DNA of 64,000 bases from RGIG4608 sp045643885 (GTDB lineage Bacteria > Bacillota > Clostridia > Oscillospirales > CAG-272). The notes under the pieces are model-generated. The model had not been told where the DNA came from, did not search any database, and saw only the letters and a list, made by a program, of their open reading frames with translations. The first letter of the stretch is position 1. Each line of letters begins with the position of its first letter. Both the position numbers and the translations under genes were made by a program. The DNA lies in the NCBI GenBank assembly GCA_045643885.1, contig JAZRFY010000017.1, positions 19,892 to 83,891 of the forward strand. Direction: 5' to 3'. This document shows positions 17,901-24,373 of the stretch, one piece after another.

Positions 17901-18585
17901 AGATCCAGCTATCACAGAAAATACTGTTCTTGATTTCACAACACAGGACGGCTTGGACGCAATCGCTAACAACAAGAGAATAACAGTTGAAGCAGTTTCA
18001 GGTCAGTACTACTTCAATAACGGCAACAGCCGTTTTGAGGGAACTATCTCCTTCATGGTTAAGGCAGGCGCTAAGATTATCGTAACTCCTTACCACGATG
18101 CTAAGTACGTTTCTTACACAATTGGTTACCTTGGCGAAGAAGAGCTTATGACTTACACAGGCGCTTACACTTACGAGGTGGATTCCGATTGCACAATGGT
18201 TTATACAGGTCTTGCAGGCAACTATATCTGCTCAATTCAGATCGTATATCCCGCTGCTAAGGAAAATGCCAGCGTTACATTTGGTTCTGAAGGCAACTAC
18301 AAAACATCTTCTGTGATCGACGTTAGCGGAATGAGCATAAGAGATAACGGTGGTAACAATAGCCAGCTTAGCTCAGGTACTATCAAGCTTACAGTATATG
18401 CAGGTGCAACAGTTACTGTTCACGGTTATCCCAGCTACACATCCTACACAATTAGTGACGGTATTAACACAACTGCAGAAATCAATGACTCAGAATACAC
18501 ATACGTTGTAGAGGCAGACGGTGAGCTTATCATCTCCGCTGTGAATTCAAACAACTATTTCTACGGTATTGACATTACTTATTAA
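14917..18585 (+). CDS. multidomain pectin methylesterase lipoprotein (CE8)
   Basis: A 1222-residue surface lipoprotein whose central domain de-esterifies pectin. The lipobox VLASC follows a short signal peptide. Residues about 27-105 hold three Cys/Asp-rich units (for example HTDKDNDAKCDVCG). Beta-sandwich and Ig-like segments (to about residue 420) precede a CE8 beta-helix at about 430-720. This keeps the catalytic Asp pair D591 (GIQDT) and D612 (GYTDFIFG) and the Arg R684 (GRPWG). Further beta-rich modules follow, including an Ig-like domain near 918-995. The start at 14917 has AGAAAGG before it; an in-frame start 72 bases upstream lacks one. It is a single-gene unit. Released pectin would feed the uronide genes at 58-63 kb, which is inference. 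Confidence 0.88.
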   Translation: MKKYLALFLICCMVMTVLASCSWFHKECTEHVDADSNYVCDNCGAELEKPPVICDEHTDKDNDAKCDVCGEDIPDPRPPVCEEHKDEDGDLKCDACAHVMFEQVKYTLNISDIETGVRSDNDIISKFTIASGTEVRNRTKSFEGVEYSKSVKIGGTGHKIVVDVPGTGTLKFIVQNGSSGAEMQFIKVIGPDGKTQDIEFVGSIESSPLVMIEVEVTEGQWTITRGKNGGTQDIFYLELECIVAVAPENGFELVSEGKVDYLVGEELNFAKLYLNSTFENGKTETLPLENVVIDTSLVNMGQSGTYPITIKYAEYEPITYYVNVYAPESIKLGFDAIEKLAQNSAAGNGVYYNHSWKEVYMIGEELDTDGLSVIVVASCGDKTIEFLVKDYEINGFDSSFADFNKLTIVAHGLETEVTVHVTESQPTANEDDVYMLLVDPAYLGIAGAISGPYHVFSTIQGALDYAEHIEDSAVKEIYVAPGLYTEKLEITIPNLKLIGIGDTPDEVVIEWDSLYGLEDAGGFVHTTDSTATVAVRESAVNCVIENVTISNYWNTQERMDEAGLAIERGLALLVQSDRFIMKNGALLGIQDTLELFTGRQYFENVFISGYTDFIFGTNNTTYFEGCTIHVIDTEKDDKGTAGYITAFKGSNKNESDAITYGAIFDGCNFTADEGVTLGCTAIGRPWGAYAAVAVMNSELGGHISTKGFSTSKNERYVSMTVKPTDATAQFVEYNNTGAGAITEEVAGMRMLTDEEAATYANFEVIFGTTNRNVSYLDPWDPMSEEVVVDDRTYYYFNGGKGTSGTSYTYTDNLQGTTGSIGDIAIDATKGKVTARGSDTQINAGAKLTFNVEAGTLVTVISYPGYGYYTLNGVAHNANDSFSQYYAEATEVVFEATATAYIYQIIIDPNSDAPEAPSINQIKVEGMNTNYTVGDEISLEGAKVNVYYSDNSIVTVSDYTVDSSAVNNAEAGTYDVVFSFGGVSATVSIVYEGANADPAITENTVLDFTTQDGLDAIANNKRITVEAVSGQYYFNNGNSRFEGTISFMVKAGAKIIVTPYHDAKYVSYTIGYLGEEELMTYTGAYTYEVDSDCTMVYTGLAGNYICSIQIVYPAAKENASVTFGSEGNYKTSSVIDVSGMSIRDNGGNNSQLSSGTIKLTVYAGATVTVHGYPSYTSYTISDGINTTAEINDSEYTYVVEADGELIISAVNSNNYFYGIDITY

Positions 18586-18604
18586 TAATAAGATAATAAA
18601 AATA

Positions 18605-18628
18605 ACCCCTCGGATTTTTCCGAGGGGT
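18605..18628 (+). terminator. terminator of the pectin methylesterase gene
   Basis: Stem ACCCCTCGG (18605-18613) / CCGAGGGGT (18620-18628), then GTTTTTT. T-rich on the other strand too, so it may serve uraA, whose stop is at 18674. Confidence 0.85.
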
Positions 18629-18673
18629 GTTTTTTGTTTGTTTTGTTTATTGATTCAGTTTTATCGGATTTTA

Positions 18674-20026
18674 TTACTTGCTCTTTTTAAGGTTTACAAG
18701 AGCATTTGTGATAATACCAAGGATGAGTGAGCAAGCAACTGTTGTGATTGTGATTTCACCCAATGTAAGGGTAAGACCACCGATACCGGAGATAAGGATT
18801 ACAGATACTACAAAGAGGTTTCTGTTATCGTTGAGGTCAACGTTCTGCACCATTTTAAGACCGCTTACTGCGATGAAGCCGTAGAGAGCTACGCAGATGC
18901 CACCCATTACGCAAGAGGGGATTGTGGACAAGAATGTTGCGAAAGGACCGAAGAAGCTGATCACGATTGCAAGGATAGCTGTTACAACGATTGTTGCAAC
19001 GGACGCGTTGCCGGAGATCGCTACGCAACCAACGGATTCGCCGTATGTTGTATTGGGACATCCACCGAAGAGTGCACCTGCCATTGAACCAAGACCGTCA
19101 CCAAGGAGTGTTCTGTGAAGACCGGGTTCTTCAAGAAGATCCTTTTCGATGATGGAAGAAAGGTTCTTGTGGTCTGCGATGTGCTCTGCGAATACTACGA
19201 ATGCAACGGGCATATAAGCGACTGCGATTGTGCCGATGTATGCTCCAAGAGTTCCGTTTGTACCGAAGTCATATTCACCGCTGAATGCTGTAAGGAATGT
19301 GAAGTCGGGAATCCACTGGATATTTTCAAACTTTGCAAAGTCGATAAGAAGAAGTGCAGAGTTGTTTGTGAGGTGACCGATAACTGTGAAGATTGTTGCT
19401 ACTACGTAACCTGCAAGGATACCGCAGATGAAGGGAATCATCTTGATTGTCTTTTTGCCGTATGTTGAGCAGAGGATTGTTGTGAAAAGAGTTACAAGGC
19501 CACAGATAAGTGCTACGTAAGGAGAAGCGATGCTTACACCTTCAACGAGCACGCTACCCTTAGAGAGGTCGCCGATTGCATTGCCTGCAAGAGAAAGACC
19601 GATGATAGCAACTGTAGGACCAATAATAACTGCGGGCATAAGCTTGTTAATCCAGTTTACACCTACGAGCTTAACAATGATACCAAGAACAACGTAAACA
19701 AGACCTGCAGAAACTGCACCAATGATAAGACCAAGGTAACCAACGCTCATTGAAACGCCACCTGCGAACGCAGCCAACATAGAACCAATGAATGCGAAAG
19801 AAGAACCAAGGAATACAGGGCTCTTAAACTTTGTCAAGAAGAGATACACAAGTGTACCAACACCTGCTCCGAAAAGAGCTGCTGTGGGGGACATACCGTT
19901 ACCGATGATGCCGGGAACTGCGATTGTTGCAGCCATGATTGCAAGAAGCTGCTGGAAAGCGAACAAGATGGTCTTTACATAACCGATCTGCTTCGGCTTT
20001 GCGTCAATGTTGTAGATAAGTTTCAT
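18674..20026 (-). CDS. uraA: uracil/xanthine permease (NCS2 family)
   Basis: A 450-residue nucleobase:cation symporter with about 12 to 14 helices, closest in pattern to uracil permeases (UraA/PyrP). Typical elements are the AFQQLLAIMAATIAVP start, GSSFAFIGSM in helix 3, and the GLGSMAGALFGGCPNTTYGESVG stretch whose Asn-Thr-Thr is the substrate loop of the family. It imports uracil for salvage. The start has AGGAGG upstream. The 190-base leader carries a short open frame and a terminator (see separate entries), which suggests control by pyrimidine level. Xanthine or another base cannot be ruled out as substrate. Confidence 0.88.
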   Translation of the reverse strand: MKLIYNIDAKPKQIGYVKTILFAFQQLLAIMAATIAVPGIIGNGMSPTAALFGAGVGTLVYLFLTKFKSPVFLGSSFAFIGSMLAAFAGGVSMSVGYLGLIIGAVSAGLVYVVLGIIVKLVGVNWINKLMPAVIIGPTVAIIGLSLAGNAIGDLSKGSVLVEGVSIASPYVALICGLVTLFTTILCSTYGKKTIKMIPFICGILAGYVVATIFTVIGHLTNNSALLLIDFAKFENIQWIPDFTFLTAFSGEYDFGTNGTLGAYIGTIAVAYMPVAFVVFAEHIADHKNLSSIIEKDLLEEPGLHRTLLGDGLGSMAGALFGGCPNTTYGESVGCVAISGNASVATIVVTAILAIVISFFGPFATFLSTIPSCVMGGICVALYGFIAVSGLKMVQNVDLNDNRNLFVVSVILISGIGGLTLTLGEITITTVACSLILGIITNALVNLKKSK

Positions 20027-20079
20027 TTAAACTTTCCTCCTGATTTTTTATTTGAATTTTTATTTTGACCATAAAAAAA

Positions 20080-20098
20080 GCTGACGGGATACGTCAGC
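20080..20098 (-). terminator. leader terminator (attenuator) of the uracil permease
   Basis: On the minus strand a 7-bp stem GCTGACG (20098-20092) / CGTCAGC (20086-20080) with a TATCC loop is followed by seven T. It lies within the leader, after the leader open frame and 54 bases before the permease start, so it can stop transcription before the gene. Confidence 0.75.
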
Positions 20099-20104
20099 AA
20101 TAAA

Positions 20105-20185
20105 TCAAATATTAAAAGAAAAAACAAAAAGGGAATAGGACACCACGGCAACGCAAATTCTGTTTTTGAAGATAGAATGCATCAT
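20105..20185 (-). CDS. putative leader peptide of the uracil permease
   Basis: A 26-codon open frame starting at an ATG-ATG pair, with AAAGGTGG eight bases upstream. It begins about 30 bases from the predicted transcription start. The end of the frame is strongly U-rich in RNA (Leu-Phe-Val-Phe-Ser-Phe-Asn-Ile then UGA) and stops six bases before the attenuator stem. This is the same arrangement as in the pyrBI leader of enteric bacteria, where a ribosome following a polymerase that moves quickly through U-rich sequence prevents or allows termination according to UTP. The assignment is inference. Confidence 0.45.
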   Translation of the reverse strand: MMHSIFKNRICVAVVSYSLFVFSFNI

Positions 20186-20219
20186 CGTTTTGTCCACCTT
20201 TCTGTTTACACTGGGAGTG

Positions 20220-20248
20220 ATTATATCACAATAAAAACACAATGTCAA
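20220..20248 (-). promoter_or_regulatory. promoter of the uracil permease leader
   Basis: TTGACA (20248-20243) and TATAAT (20225-20220), 17 bp apart, with TGA before the -10. The -10 region GTGATTATATCAC (20217-20229) is identical to that of the nfnAB promoter. Between 20249 and 20442 nothing else is recognisable. Confidence 0.82.
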
Positions 20249-20442
20249 GAGAAATTTTAAGAAAATTTCAAAAAAATTAAATAAAAAAATCGAAACAAAG
20301 GTTTATTTTGCACTTTTTGACAAAATAAGGTGGTTTATTTTGCATCTTATGCTATTTTCTTTTTCATTTGCATAATGTATAATGATTACACAAGGTTGAG
20401 ATATATGATTATAAATATTTGGTTAATTCAAATTTCAAAATA

Positions 20443-20471
20443 TTGACACCATGTGAAAAATATGCTAAAAT
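20443..20471 (+). promoter_or_regulatory. promoter of the SPFH gene
   Basis: TTGACA (20443-20448), 17 bp, TAAAAT (20466-20471). A 7-bp hairpin (AACGAAT 20486-20492, ATTCGTT 20497-20503) lies in the leader. Confidence 0.75.
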
Positions 20472-20545
20472 AATCTTAGTTGTATAACGAATGCAGATTC
20501 GTTTATATATAATATGAAAAAACTATATAAAAAGGAGAAAAAAAT

Positions 20546-21490
20546 ATGGTATATGGTATTATTGCTGTAGTTGTTATCGTACTCATCATTTCTTGCATTA
20601 AGGTAGTTCCTCATACAGAGAGCTACGTTATTGAGCGTCTTGGTAAATTCCACGACGTTTGGGGTGCAGGTCTTCACCTTCTCGCTCCCTTCGGCATTGA
20701 CAAGGTAGTTGCCCGTGCAACAACTAAGGAAAAGGTGCTTGACACACCTCCTCAGTCCGTTATCACAAGTGATAACGTTCCTCTTACAATCGACGCGGTT
20801 GTATATCACAAAACATTCGAGCCCAAGCTCTATGCTTACGGTGCTGCTAATCCCGTTGAGGCTCTTGCAAACCTCACAACAACAACTCTTCGTAACATCG
20901 TTGGTGAGCTTACACTCGACGAATCTCTTACATCCCGTGACTCCATCAACGCAAAGATGACTGCTTCTCTTGACGCAGCTACTGACGAATGGGGTATTCG
21001 CGTGACTCGTGTTGAAATTCGTAACATCACACCTTCTGCAGATATTCGTGAATCCATGGAAAAGCAGATGAAGGCTGAAAGAAACAGACGTGAAACATTG
21101 CTTGAAGCAGAAGGTCACAAGCAGGCTGTTATCACTCGTGCAGAGGGTGATAAGCAGGCGATGATCCTTGCAGCTGAAGGTGAAAGAGATGCTCGCATTG
21201 CTCGTGCTGAAGGTGAAGCTAAGGCAGTTCTTCTTCAAAAGCAGGCAGAGGCAGACGGTCTTCGTGCCATCATGTCCGCATGTCCCACACCCGAGGTTAT
21301 CGAGCTTAAGAGATATGAGGCTCTCGTTGAAATGGCTAACGGTACAGCTTCCAAGCTTATCGTTCCTACTGATACAGTTGAGATGGTTAAGAAGAATGCC
21401 ATCTTTACAGAAACAACAGGTCTTGGTGACGACACACCCGCAGCCAAGAAGCCCACTAAGTCCGCAAATAAGGACGTTTGCTGCGACTAA
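20546..21490 (+). CDS. SPFH/band 7 family membrane protein
   Basis: A 314-residue stomatin/prohibitin-like protein (QmcA/HflK type) that scaffolds membrane microdomains and often guards FtsH-type proteolysis. It has one N-terminal helix (residues 2-20), the SPFH domain (about 22-190, with VVPHTESYVIERLGKFH), and a charged coiled-coil rich in EAEGHKQA-type repeats (about 180-250). AKKPTKSANKDVCCD forms the tail. The usual NfeD partner is absent here. A 62-residue protein gene follows after 12 bases. Confidence 0.9.
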   Translation: MVYGIIAVVVIVLIISCIKVVPHTESYVIERLGKFHDVWGAGLHLLAPFGIDKVVARATTKEKVLDTPPQSVITSDNVPLTIDAVVYHKTFEPKLYAYGAANPVEALANLTTTTLRNIVGELTLDESLTSRDSINAKMTASLDAATDEWGIRVTRVEIRNITPSADIRESMEKQMKAERNRRETLLEAEGHKQAVITRAEGDKQAMILAAEGERDARIARAEGEAKAVLLQKQAEADGLRAIMSACPTPEVIELKRYEALVEMANGTASKLIVPTDTVEMVKKNAIFTETTGLGDDTPAAKKPTKSANKDVCCD

Positions 21491-21502
21491 TTACTAAATG
21501 AT

Positions 21503-21691
21503 ATGGCAAACAAGAATAAAAGATTTATATTGACATACTCAGAAAATGCGTTTTCAGGACATGGTTTTGAAATCTGGGTGGATAAGGAAACAGGTGTAAA
21601 CTACGTTTGGCGCGGATCCGGTTATGCAGGCGGTCTTACCGTTTTGCTCGACCGAGACGGAAAGCCCGTTGTAACACCCGTTGAGAAATAA
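21503..21691 (+). CDS. DUF6440 family protein
   Basis: A 62-residue protein matching the small DUF6440 family by the pattern KRFILTYSEN, WVDKETGVNYVW and SGYAGGLTVLLDRDGKP. Its function is unknown. There is no clear ribosome site before the ATG; it probably depends on translation of the SPFH gene 12 bases upstream. A hairpin with GGGGAG / CTCCCC arms (21705-21724) follows. Confidence 0.75.
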   Translation: MANKNKRFILTYSENAFSGHGFEIWVDKETGVNYVWRGSGYAGGLTVLLDRDGKPVVTPVEK

Positions 21692-21704
21692 GTAATTAAC
21701 TAAG

Positions 21705-21728
21705 GGGGAGTTGAAAAGCTCCCCTTTT
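21705..21728 (+). terminator. weak terminator-like hairpin
   Basis: GGGGAG (21705-21710) and CTCCCC (21719-21724), followed by TTTT. Only six pairs, so termination is probably partial and the next gene can be read through. Confidence 0.5.
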
Positions 21729-21742
21729 AAATAAGGAAAGCT

Positions 21743-22216
21743 ATGAGATTAAAATTCAAACAAAGATTTTTTTCGTGGTTTGATAGCTACGATATATATG
21801 ACGAGGCGGGAAACGTAGTTTACTGTGTAAAGGGTGAGCTTTCCTGGGGCCATCTTCTTCGTATATACGATGCAAACGGACGCGAGCTTGGACACATAAA
21901 GCAAGAGATATTCACCTTTTTACCCGAGTTTCATATGTACGTTGGAACCGAGAGGGTTGGCAGCATATGCCGTGAGCTTACTCTATTCAAACCTAAATAT
22001 AGCATCGACTATAAGGGCTGGAAGGTCGAGGGCGACTGGGTAGAATGGGATTATGCCATTTATAATGCCTCAGGCACACATATTGCGCAGATTTCAAAGG
22101 AGATCTTTAACTTTACCGATACCTATATTATCGATATAAGATATCCTGAGGACGCACTTTATGCTCTTATGCTCGTCCTTGCCATTGATGCTGAAAAATG
22201 CTCAAGGGATAATTGA
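21743..22216 (+). CDS. LURP-one-related/scramblase-like protein
   Basis: A 157-residue all-beta protein of the LURP-one-related (LOR) family, a fold shared with phospholipid scramblases and Tubby. Visible family features are the alternating strand pattern starting with KFKQRFFSWFDSYDIYDE, the GHIKQEIFTFLPEF segment and IAQISKEIFNFTDTY. Cytoplasmic function is unknown. AAGGAAAG precedes the ATG. It probably lies in the same unit as the SPFH gene. It ends at a terminator at 22261-22287. Confidence 0.75.
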   Translation: MRLKFKQRFFSWFDSYDIYDEAGNVVYCVKGELSWGHLLRIYDANGRELGHIKQEIFTFLPEFHMYVGTERVGSICRELTLFKPKYSIDYKGWKVEGDWVEWDYAIYNASGTHIAQISKEIFNFTDTYIIDIRYPEDALYALMLVLAIDAEKCSRDN

Positions 22217-22260
22217 TAAGAATTATTCCGTTATTTGTGCCAACAATCCTATTTATCTTA

Positions 22261-22295
22261 AACCCCTTGACACACAAGGGGTTTTTTGTTATCAT
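22261..22295 (+). promoter_or_regulatory. overlapping terminator and promoter
   Basis: Stem AACCCCTTG (22261-22269) / CAAGGGGTT (22275-22283) followed by six T forms a terminator for the LOR gene. The same bases include TTGACA (22267-22272), which lies 17 bp before TATCAT (22290-22295), the promoter of the next gene. The -35 box is thus made by the stem and loop of the terminator. Confidence 0.65.
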
Positions 22296-22329
22296 ATGGG
22301 TAATGTATCCAATCGAAAGGACTAAAAGC

Positions 22330-22845
22330 ATGGCAAGAGTATCATCTAAAAAGGATAAAAATATATATCAGCAGACAAGAGAAAAACTCGAGCTTTCTCG
22401 TGAGGGAGCAAGTGAGCTTCTTGAGTGGATTTCTCCCGAGAGAATTGAGAGAATCGAAAACGAAAAGAGCTATCCCAATCCCGACGAGGTTTTGCAGATG
22501 GCTGACAAATACAAATTGCCCCGTCTTTGCAACTACTACTGCTCAAATCAGTGCCCCATAGGCCAGGAATACGTGCCCGAGGTAAAGGTTAAGGAGCTTT
22601 CTCAAATCACTCTCGAGCTGCTTGCATCTCTTAACACGATGAATTCTCAGCGCGAGCGCTTGATTGAAATCACAGTTAACGGCAAGATTGACGATGATGA
22701 AATTGCAGATTTCGTTGGCATTCAAGAGGATCTTGAACGTATTTCCGTTACCGTTGAAACTCTTCAGCTCTGGTGCGAGAGAATGCTTGCAAACGGAGTT
22801 ATCGACGAGGAAAAATACAAAGCATACAAAAATAGAGAAAAATAA
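22330..22845 (+). CDS. XRE-like helix-turn-helix protein
   Basis: A 171-residue protein with an N-terminal XRE-type DNA-binding domain (residues about 10-65: LELSREGASELLEWISPERIERIE). A conserved Cys segment (LCNYYCSNQCPIGQ) and an all-helical C-terminal half follow. Proteins of this layout are widespread in Clostridia; their targets are unknown. The ATG at 22330 follows AAAGG; an upstream in-frame extension would begin inside the previous gene and run through the terminator, so it is rejected. Its promoter overlaps the preceding terminator. Confidence 0.75.
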   Translation: MARVSSKKDKNIYQQTREKLELSREGASELLEWISPERIERIENEKSYPNPDEVLQMADKYKLPRLCNYYCSNQCPIGQEYVPEVKVKELSQITLELLASLNTMNSQRERLIEITVNGKIDDDEIADFVGIQEDLERISVTVETLQLWCERMLANGVIDEEKYKAYKNREK

Positions 22846-22846
22846 G

Positions 22847-22873
22847 AAAAAACGCCGATATTCCGGCGTTTTT
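22847..22873 (+). terminator. terminator of the XRE-like gene
   Basis: Stem AACGCCG (22851-22857) / CGGCGTT (22864-22870) flanked by A on the left and T on the right. Confidence 0.8.
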
Positions 22874-22897
22874 CTTTTTTTATTTGGCAAAGAAATA

Positions 22898-22953
22898 TTG
22901 ACTTTATGCTAAAAATGGCATATAATATATAAAACAGTTGAATGAACATTCAA
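22898..22953 (+). promoter_or_regulatory. promoter and operator of the metal regulator operon
   Basis: TTGACT (22898-22903), 17 bp, TATAAT (22921-22926). Twelve bases on lies a perfect inverted repeat TTGAATG (22938-22944) / CATTCAA (22947-22953). It includes the TGAACA element typical of ArsR/SmtB operators, so it is the likely self-repression site. Confidence 0.8.
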
Positions 22954-22969
22954 TTGAAAGGAGAAAGCT

Positions 22970-23338
22970 ATGCCAAGAAACGAATACTCTTGTGACTGCA
23001 ACGTTGTGCATCACGATGCAGTTGAGCGTTCACTCAGTGCCATGCCGAGTGACGAAACAATAAAGGACCTTTCAAATTTTTATAAAATAATGGGAGATGG
23101 CACTCGTTGCAAAATGATATGCGCCTTGCAAAGTGGAGAAATGTGCGTTTGCGACCTTTGTAACGTGCTTTCAATGTCAAAATCCTCAATATCCCATCAG
23201 CTTGCCAAGATGAAGGAAAGTGGGATTGTTAAATCCAGAAGAGAGGGCAAGGAGGTATATTATTCACTTGACGACGATCACGTAAGTGAGATTTTTGCCA
23301 CAACACTTGCTCATATAGAGCATAAAAAAGGAGAATAA
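22970..23338 (+). CDS. ArsR/SmtB family metal-responsive repressor
   Basis: A 122-residue winged-helix repressor that should release DNA when metal binds. The alpha-3 segment MCVCDLCNVL carries the CxC pair seen in CadC-type sensors, and the N-terminus adds CDC and HH residues. The alpha-5 site is also present (DDHVSEIFATTLAHIEH), as in zinc sensors SmtB and CzrA. So both metal sites seem intact, and Zn, Cd or Pb are candidate signals. The operator lies just upstream, and the CDF exporter starts four bases after the stop, so the pair form one operon. Confidence 0.9.
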   Translation: MPRNEYSCDCNVVHHDAVERSLSAMPSDETIKDLSNFYKIMGDGTRCKMICALQSGEMCVCDLCNVLSMSKSSISHQLAKMKESGIVKSRREGKEVYYSLDDDHVSEIFATTLAHIEHKKGE

Positions 23339-23342
23339 CACA

Positions 23343-24332
23343 ATGAAAACTGAAAAAAATATACTTGTTGCATTTATATTAAATCTTGCTTTTTCTATAT
23401 TTGAGCTTGTTGGAGGAGCAATAACAGGAAGTGTTGCCATTATGTCCGACGCGGTTCACGATATAGGAGATGCTGCAAGCATCGGCATTTCGTATTTTCT
23501 TGAAAGAAAGAGCAAAAAGCAGCCCGATAAAACTCACACCTTCGGTTATCTCAGATATTCCGTTATCGGTGGCTTGATTACAACGGTTATCCTTCTTGTT
23601 GGCTCTATTGGAGTTATCATCAATGCAATTGCCAAGCTTTTCGAAGCTGAACGCGTGATAAATTATGACGGAATGATCGTTTTTGCCGTTTTTGGGGTGC
23701 TTGTTAATCTTGCGGCGGCATTCTTTACAAGAGAGGGAGATTCCATCAACCAAAAGGCAGTAAATCTTCATATGCTTGAGGACGTTCTTGGCTGGGTGGT
23801 AGTACTTATCGGCGCTATCGTTATGAGAGTCGCAAACGGAGCTATTGACCTTTCCGTTATCGACCCCTTGATGTCCATAGGAATTGCAATATTCATTCTT
23901 ATCAATGCAATAAACAATTTAAGAGAGGTGGTTGATCTTTTCCTTGCAAAGCTTCCTGAGGGATTTGATATCGACGAGATCAAGGAGCACGTTTGCCATA
24001 TCGACGGAGTTGTTGACGTTCACCACATCCACATTTGGAGTATGGACGGACAAAACCACTATGCGACCTTGCACGTGGTTGTAAACGGCGACCACAAGCA
24101 GATCAAGGAAAAGGTAAGGGAAGAGCTTAAGGAGCACGGCATAGGTCATGCAACGCTCGAGCTTGAAAACGAGGGAGAGGAATGTGGCGAGGAGCATTGT
24201 CACGTTGAGCATAAGGAGTCCCACGGGCATCACCACCATCACCATCATCATCACGGACACAAGCACGGTCATCACCACGATCACGACGAGCATCACCACG
24301 ATTGCAAATGCGAGCACGGTCATCACAAGTAA
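23343..24332 (+). CDS. cation diffusion facilitator (Zn/Cd efflux)
   Basis: A 329-residue CDF transporter that exports divalent metal against protons. Six helices occupy residues about 5-205; the metal-site signatures are SDAVHDIGD in helix 2 and HMLEDVLGW in helix 5. The cytoplasmic domain (about 210-285) has the usual HHIHIWSMDG strand. The C-terminus is a His-rich tail of about 45 residues with a run of nine His, which probably binds or buffers metal. It is cotranscribed with the ArsR repressor. Confidence 0.93.
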   Translation: MKTEKNILVAFILNLAFSIFELVGGAITGSVAIMSDAVHDIGDAASIGISYFLERKSKKQPDKTHTFGYLRYSVIGGLITTVILLVGSIGVIINAIAKLFEAERVINYDGMIVFAVFGVLVNLAAAFFTREGDSINQKAVNLHMLEDVLGWVVVLIGAIVMRVANGAIDLSVIDPLMSIGIAIFILINAINNLREVVDLFLAKLPEGFDIDEIKEHVCHIDGVVDVHHIHIWSMDGQNHYATLHVVVNGDHKQIKEKVREELKEHGIGHATLELENEGEECGEEHCHVEHKESHGHHHHHHHHHGHKHGHHHDHDEHHHDCKCEHGHHK

Positions 24333-24336
24333 AAAC

Positions 24337-24360
24337 ACCCCGAAGGATATCCTTCGGGGT
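24337..24360. terminator. bidirectional terminator
   Basis: A perfect palindrome with ACCCCGAAGG and CCTTCGGGGT arms around ATAT, with A before and T after. It serves the CDF gene and the converging GH13 gene. Confidence 0.88.
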
Positions 24361-24373
24361 TTTATTTGTTTAA

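Noticed and set aside
20546..21691. NfeD gene partner for the SPFH protein
   Set aside because: The next gene is a 62-residue DUF6440 protein with no membrane segment or NfeD pattern.
23343..24332. His-run at the end of the CDF gene as a vector tag or assembly artefact
   Set aside because: The tail is mixed His, Gly, Lys, Asp and Cys, in frame and followed by a native terminator, as is usual for CDF exporters.
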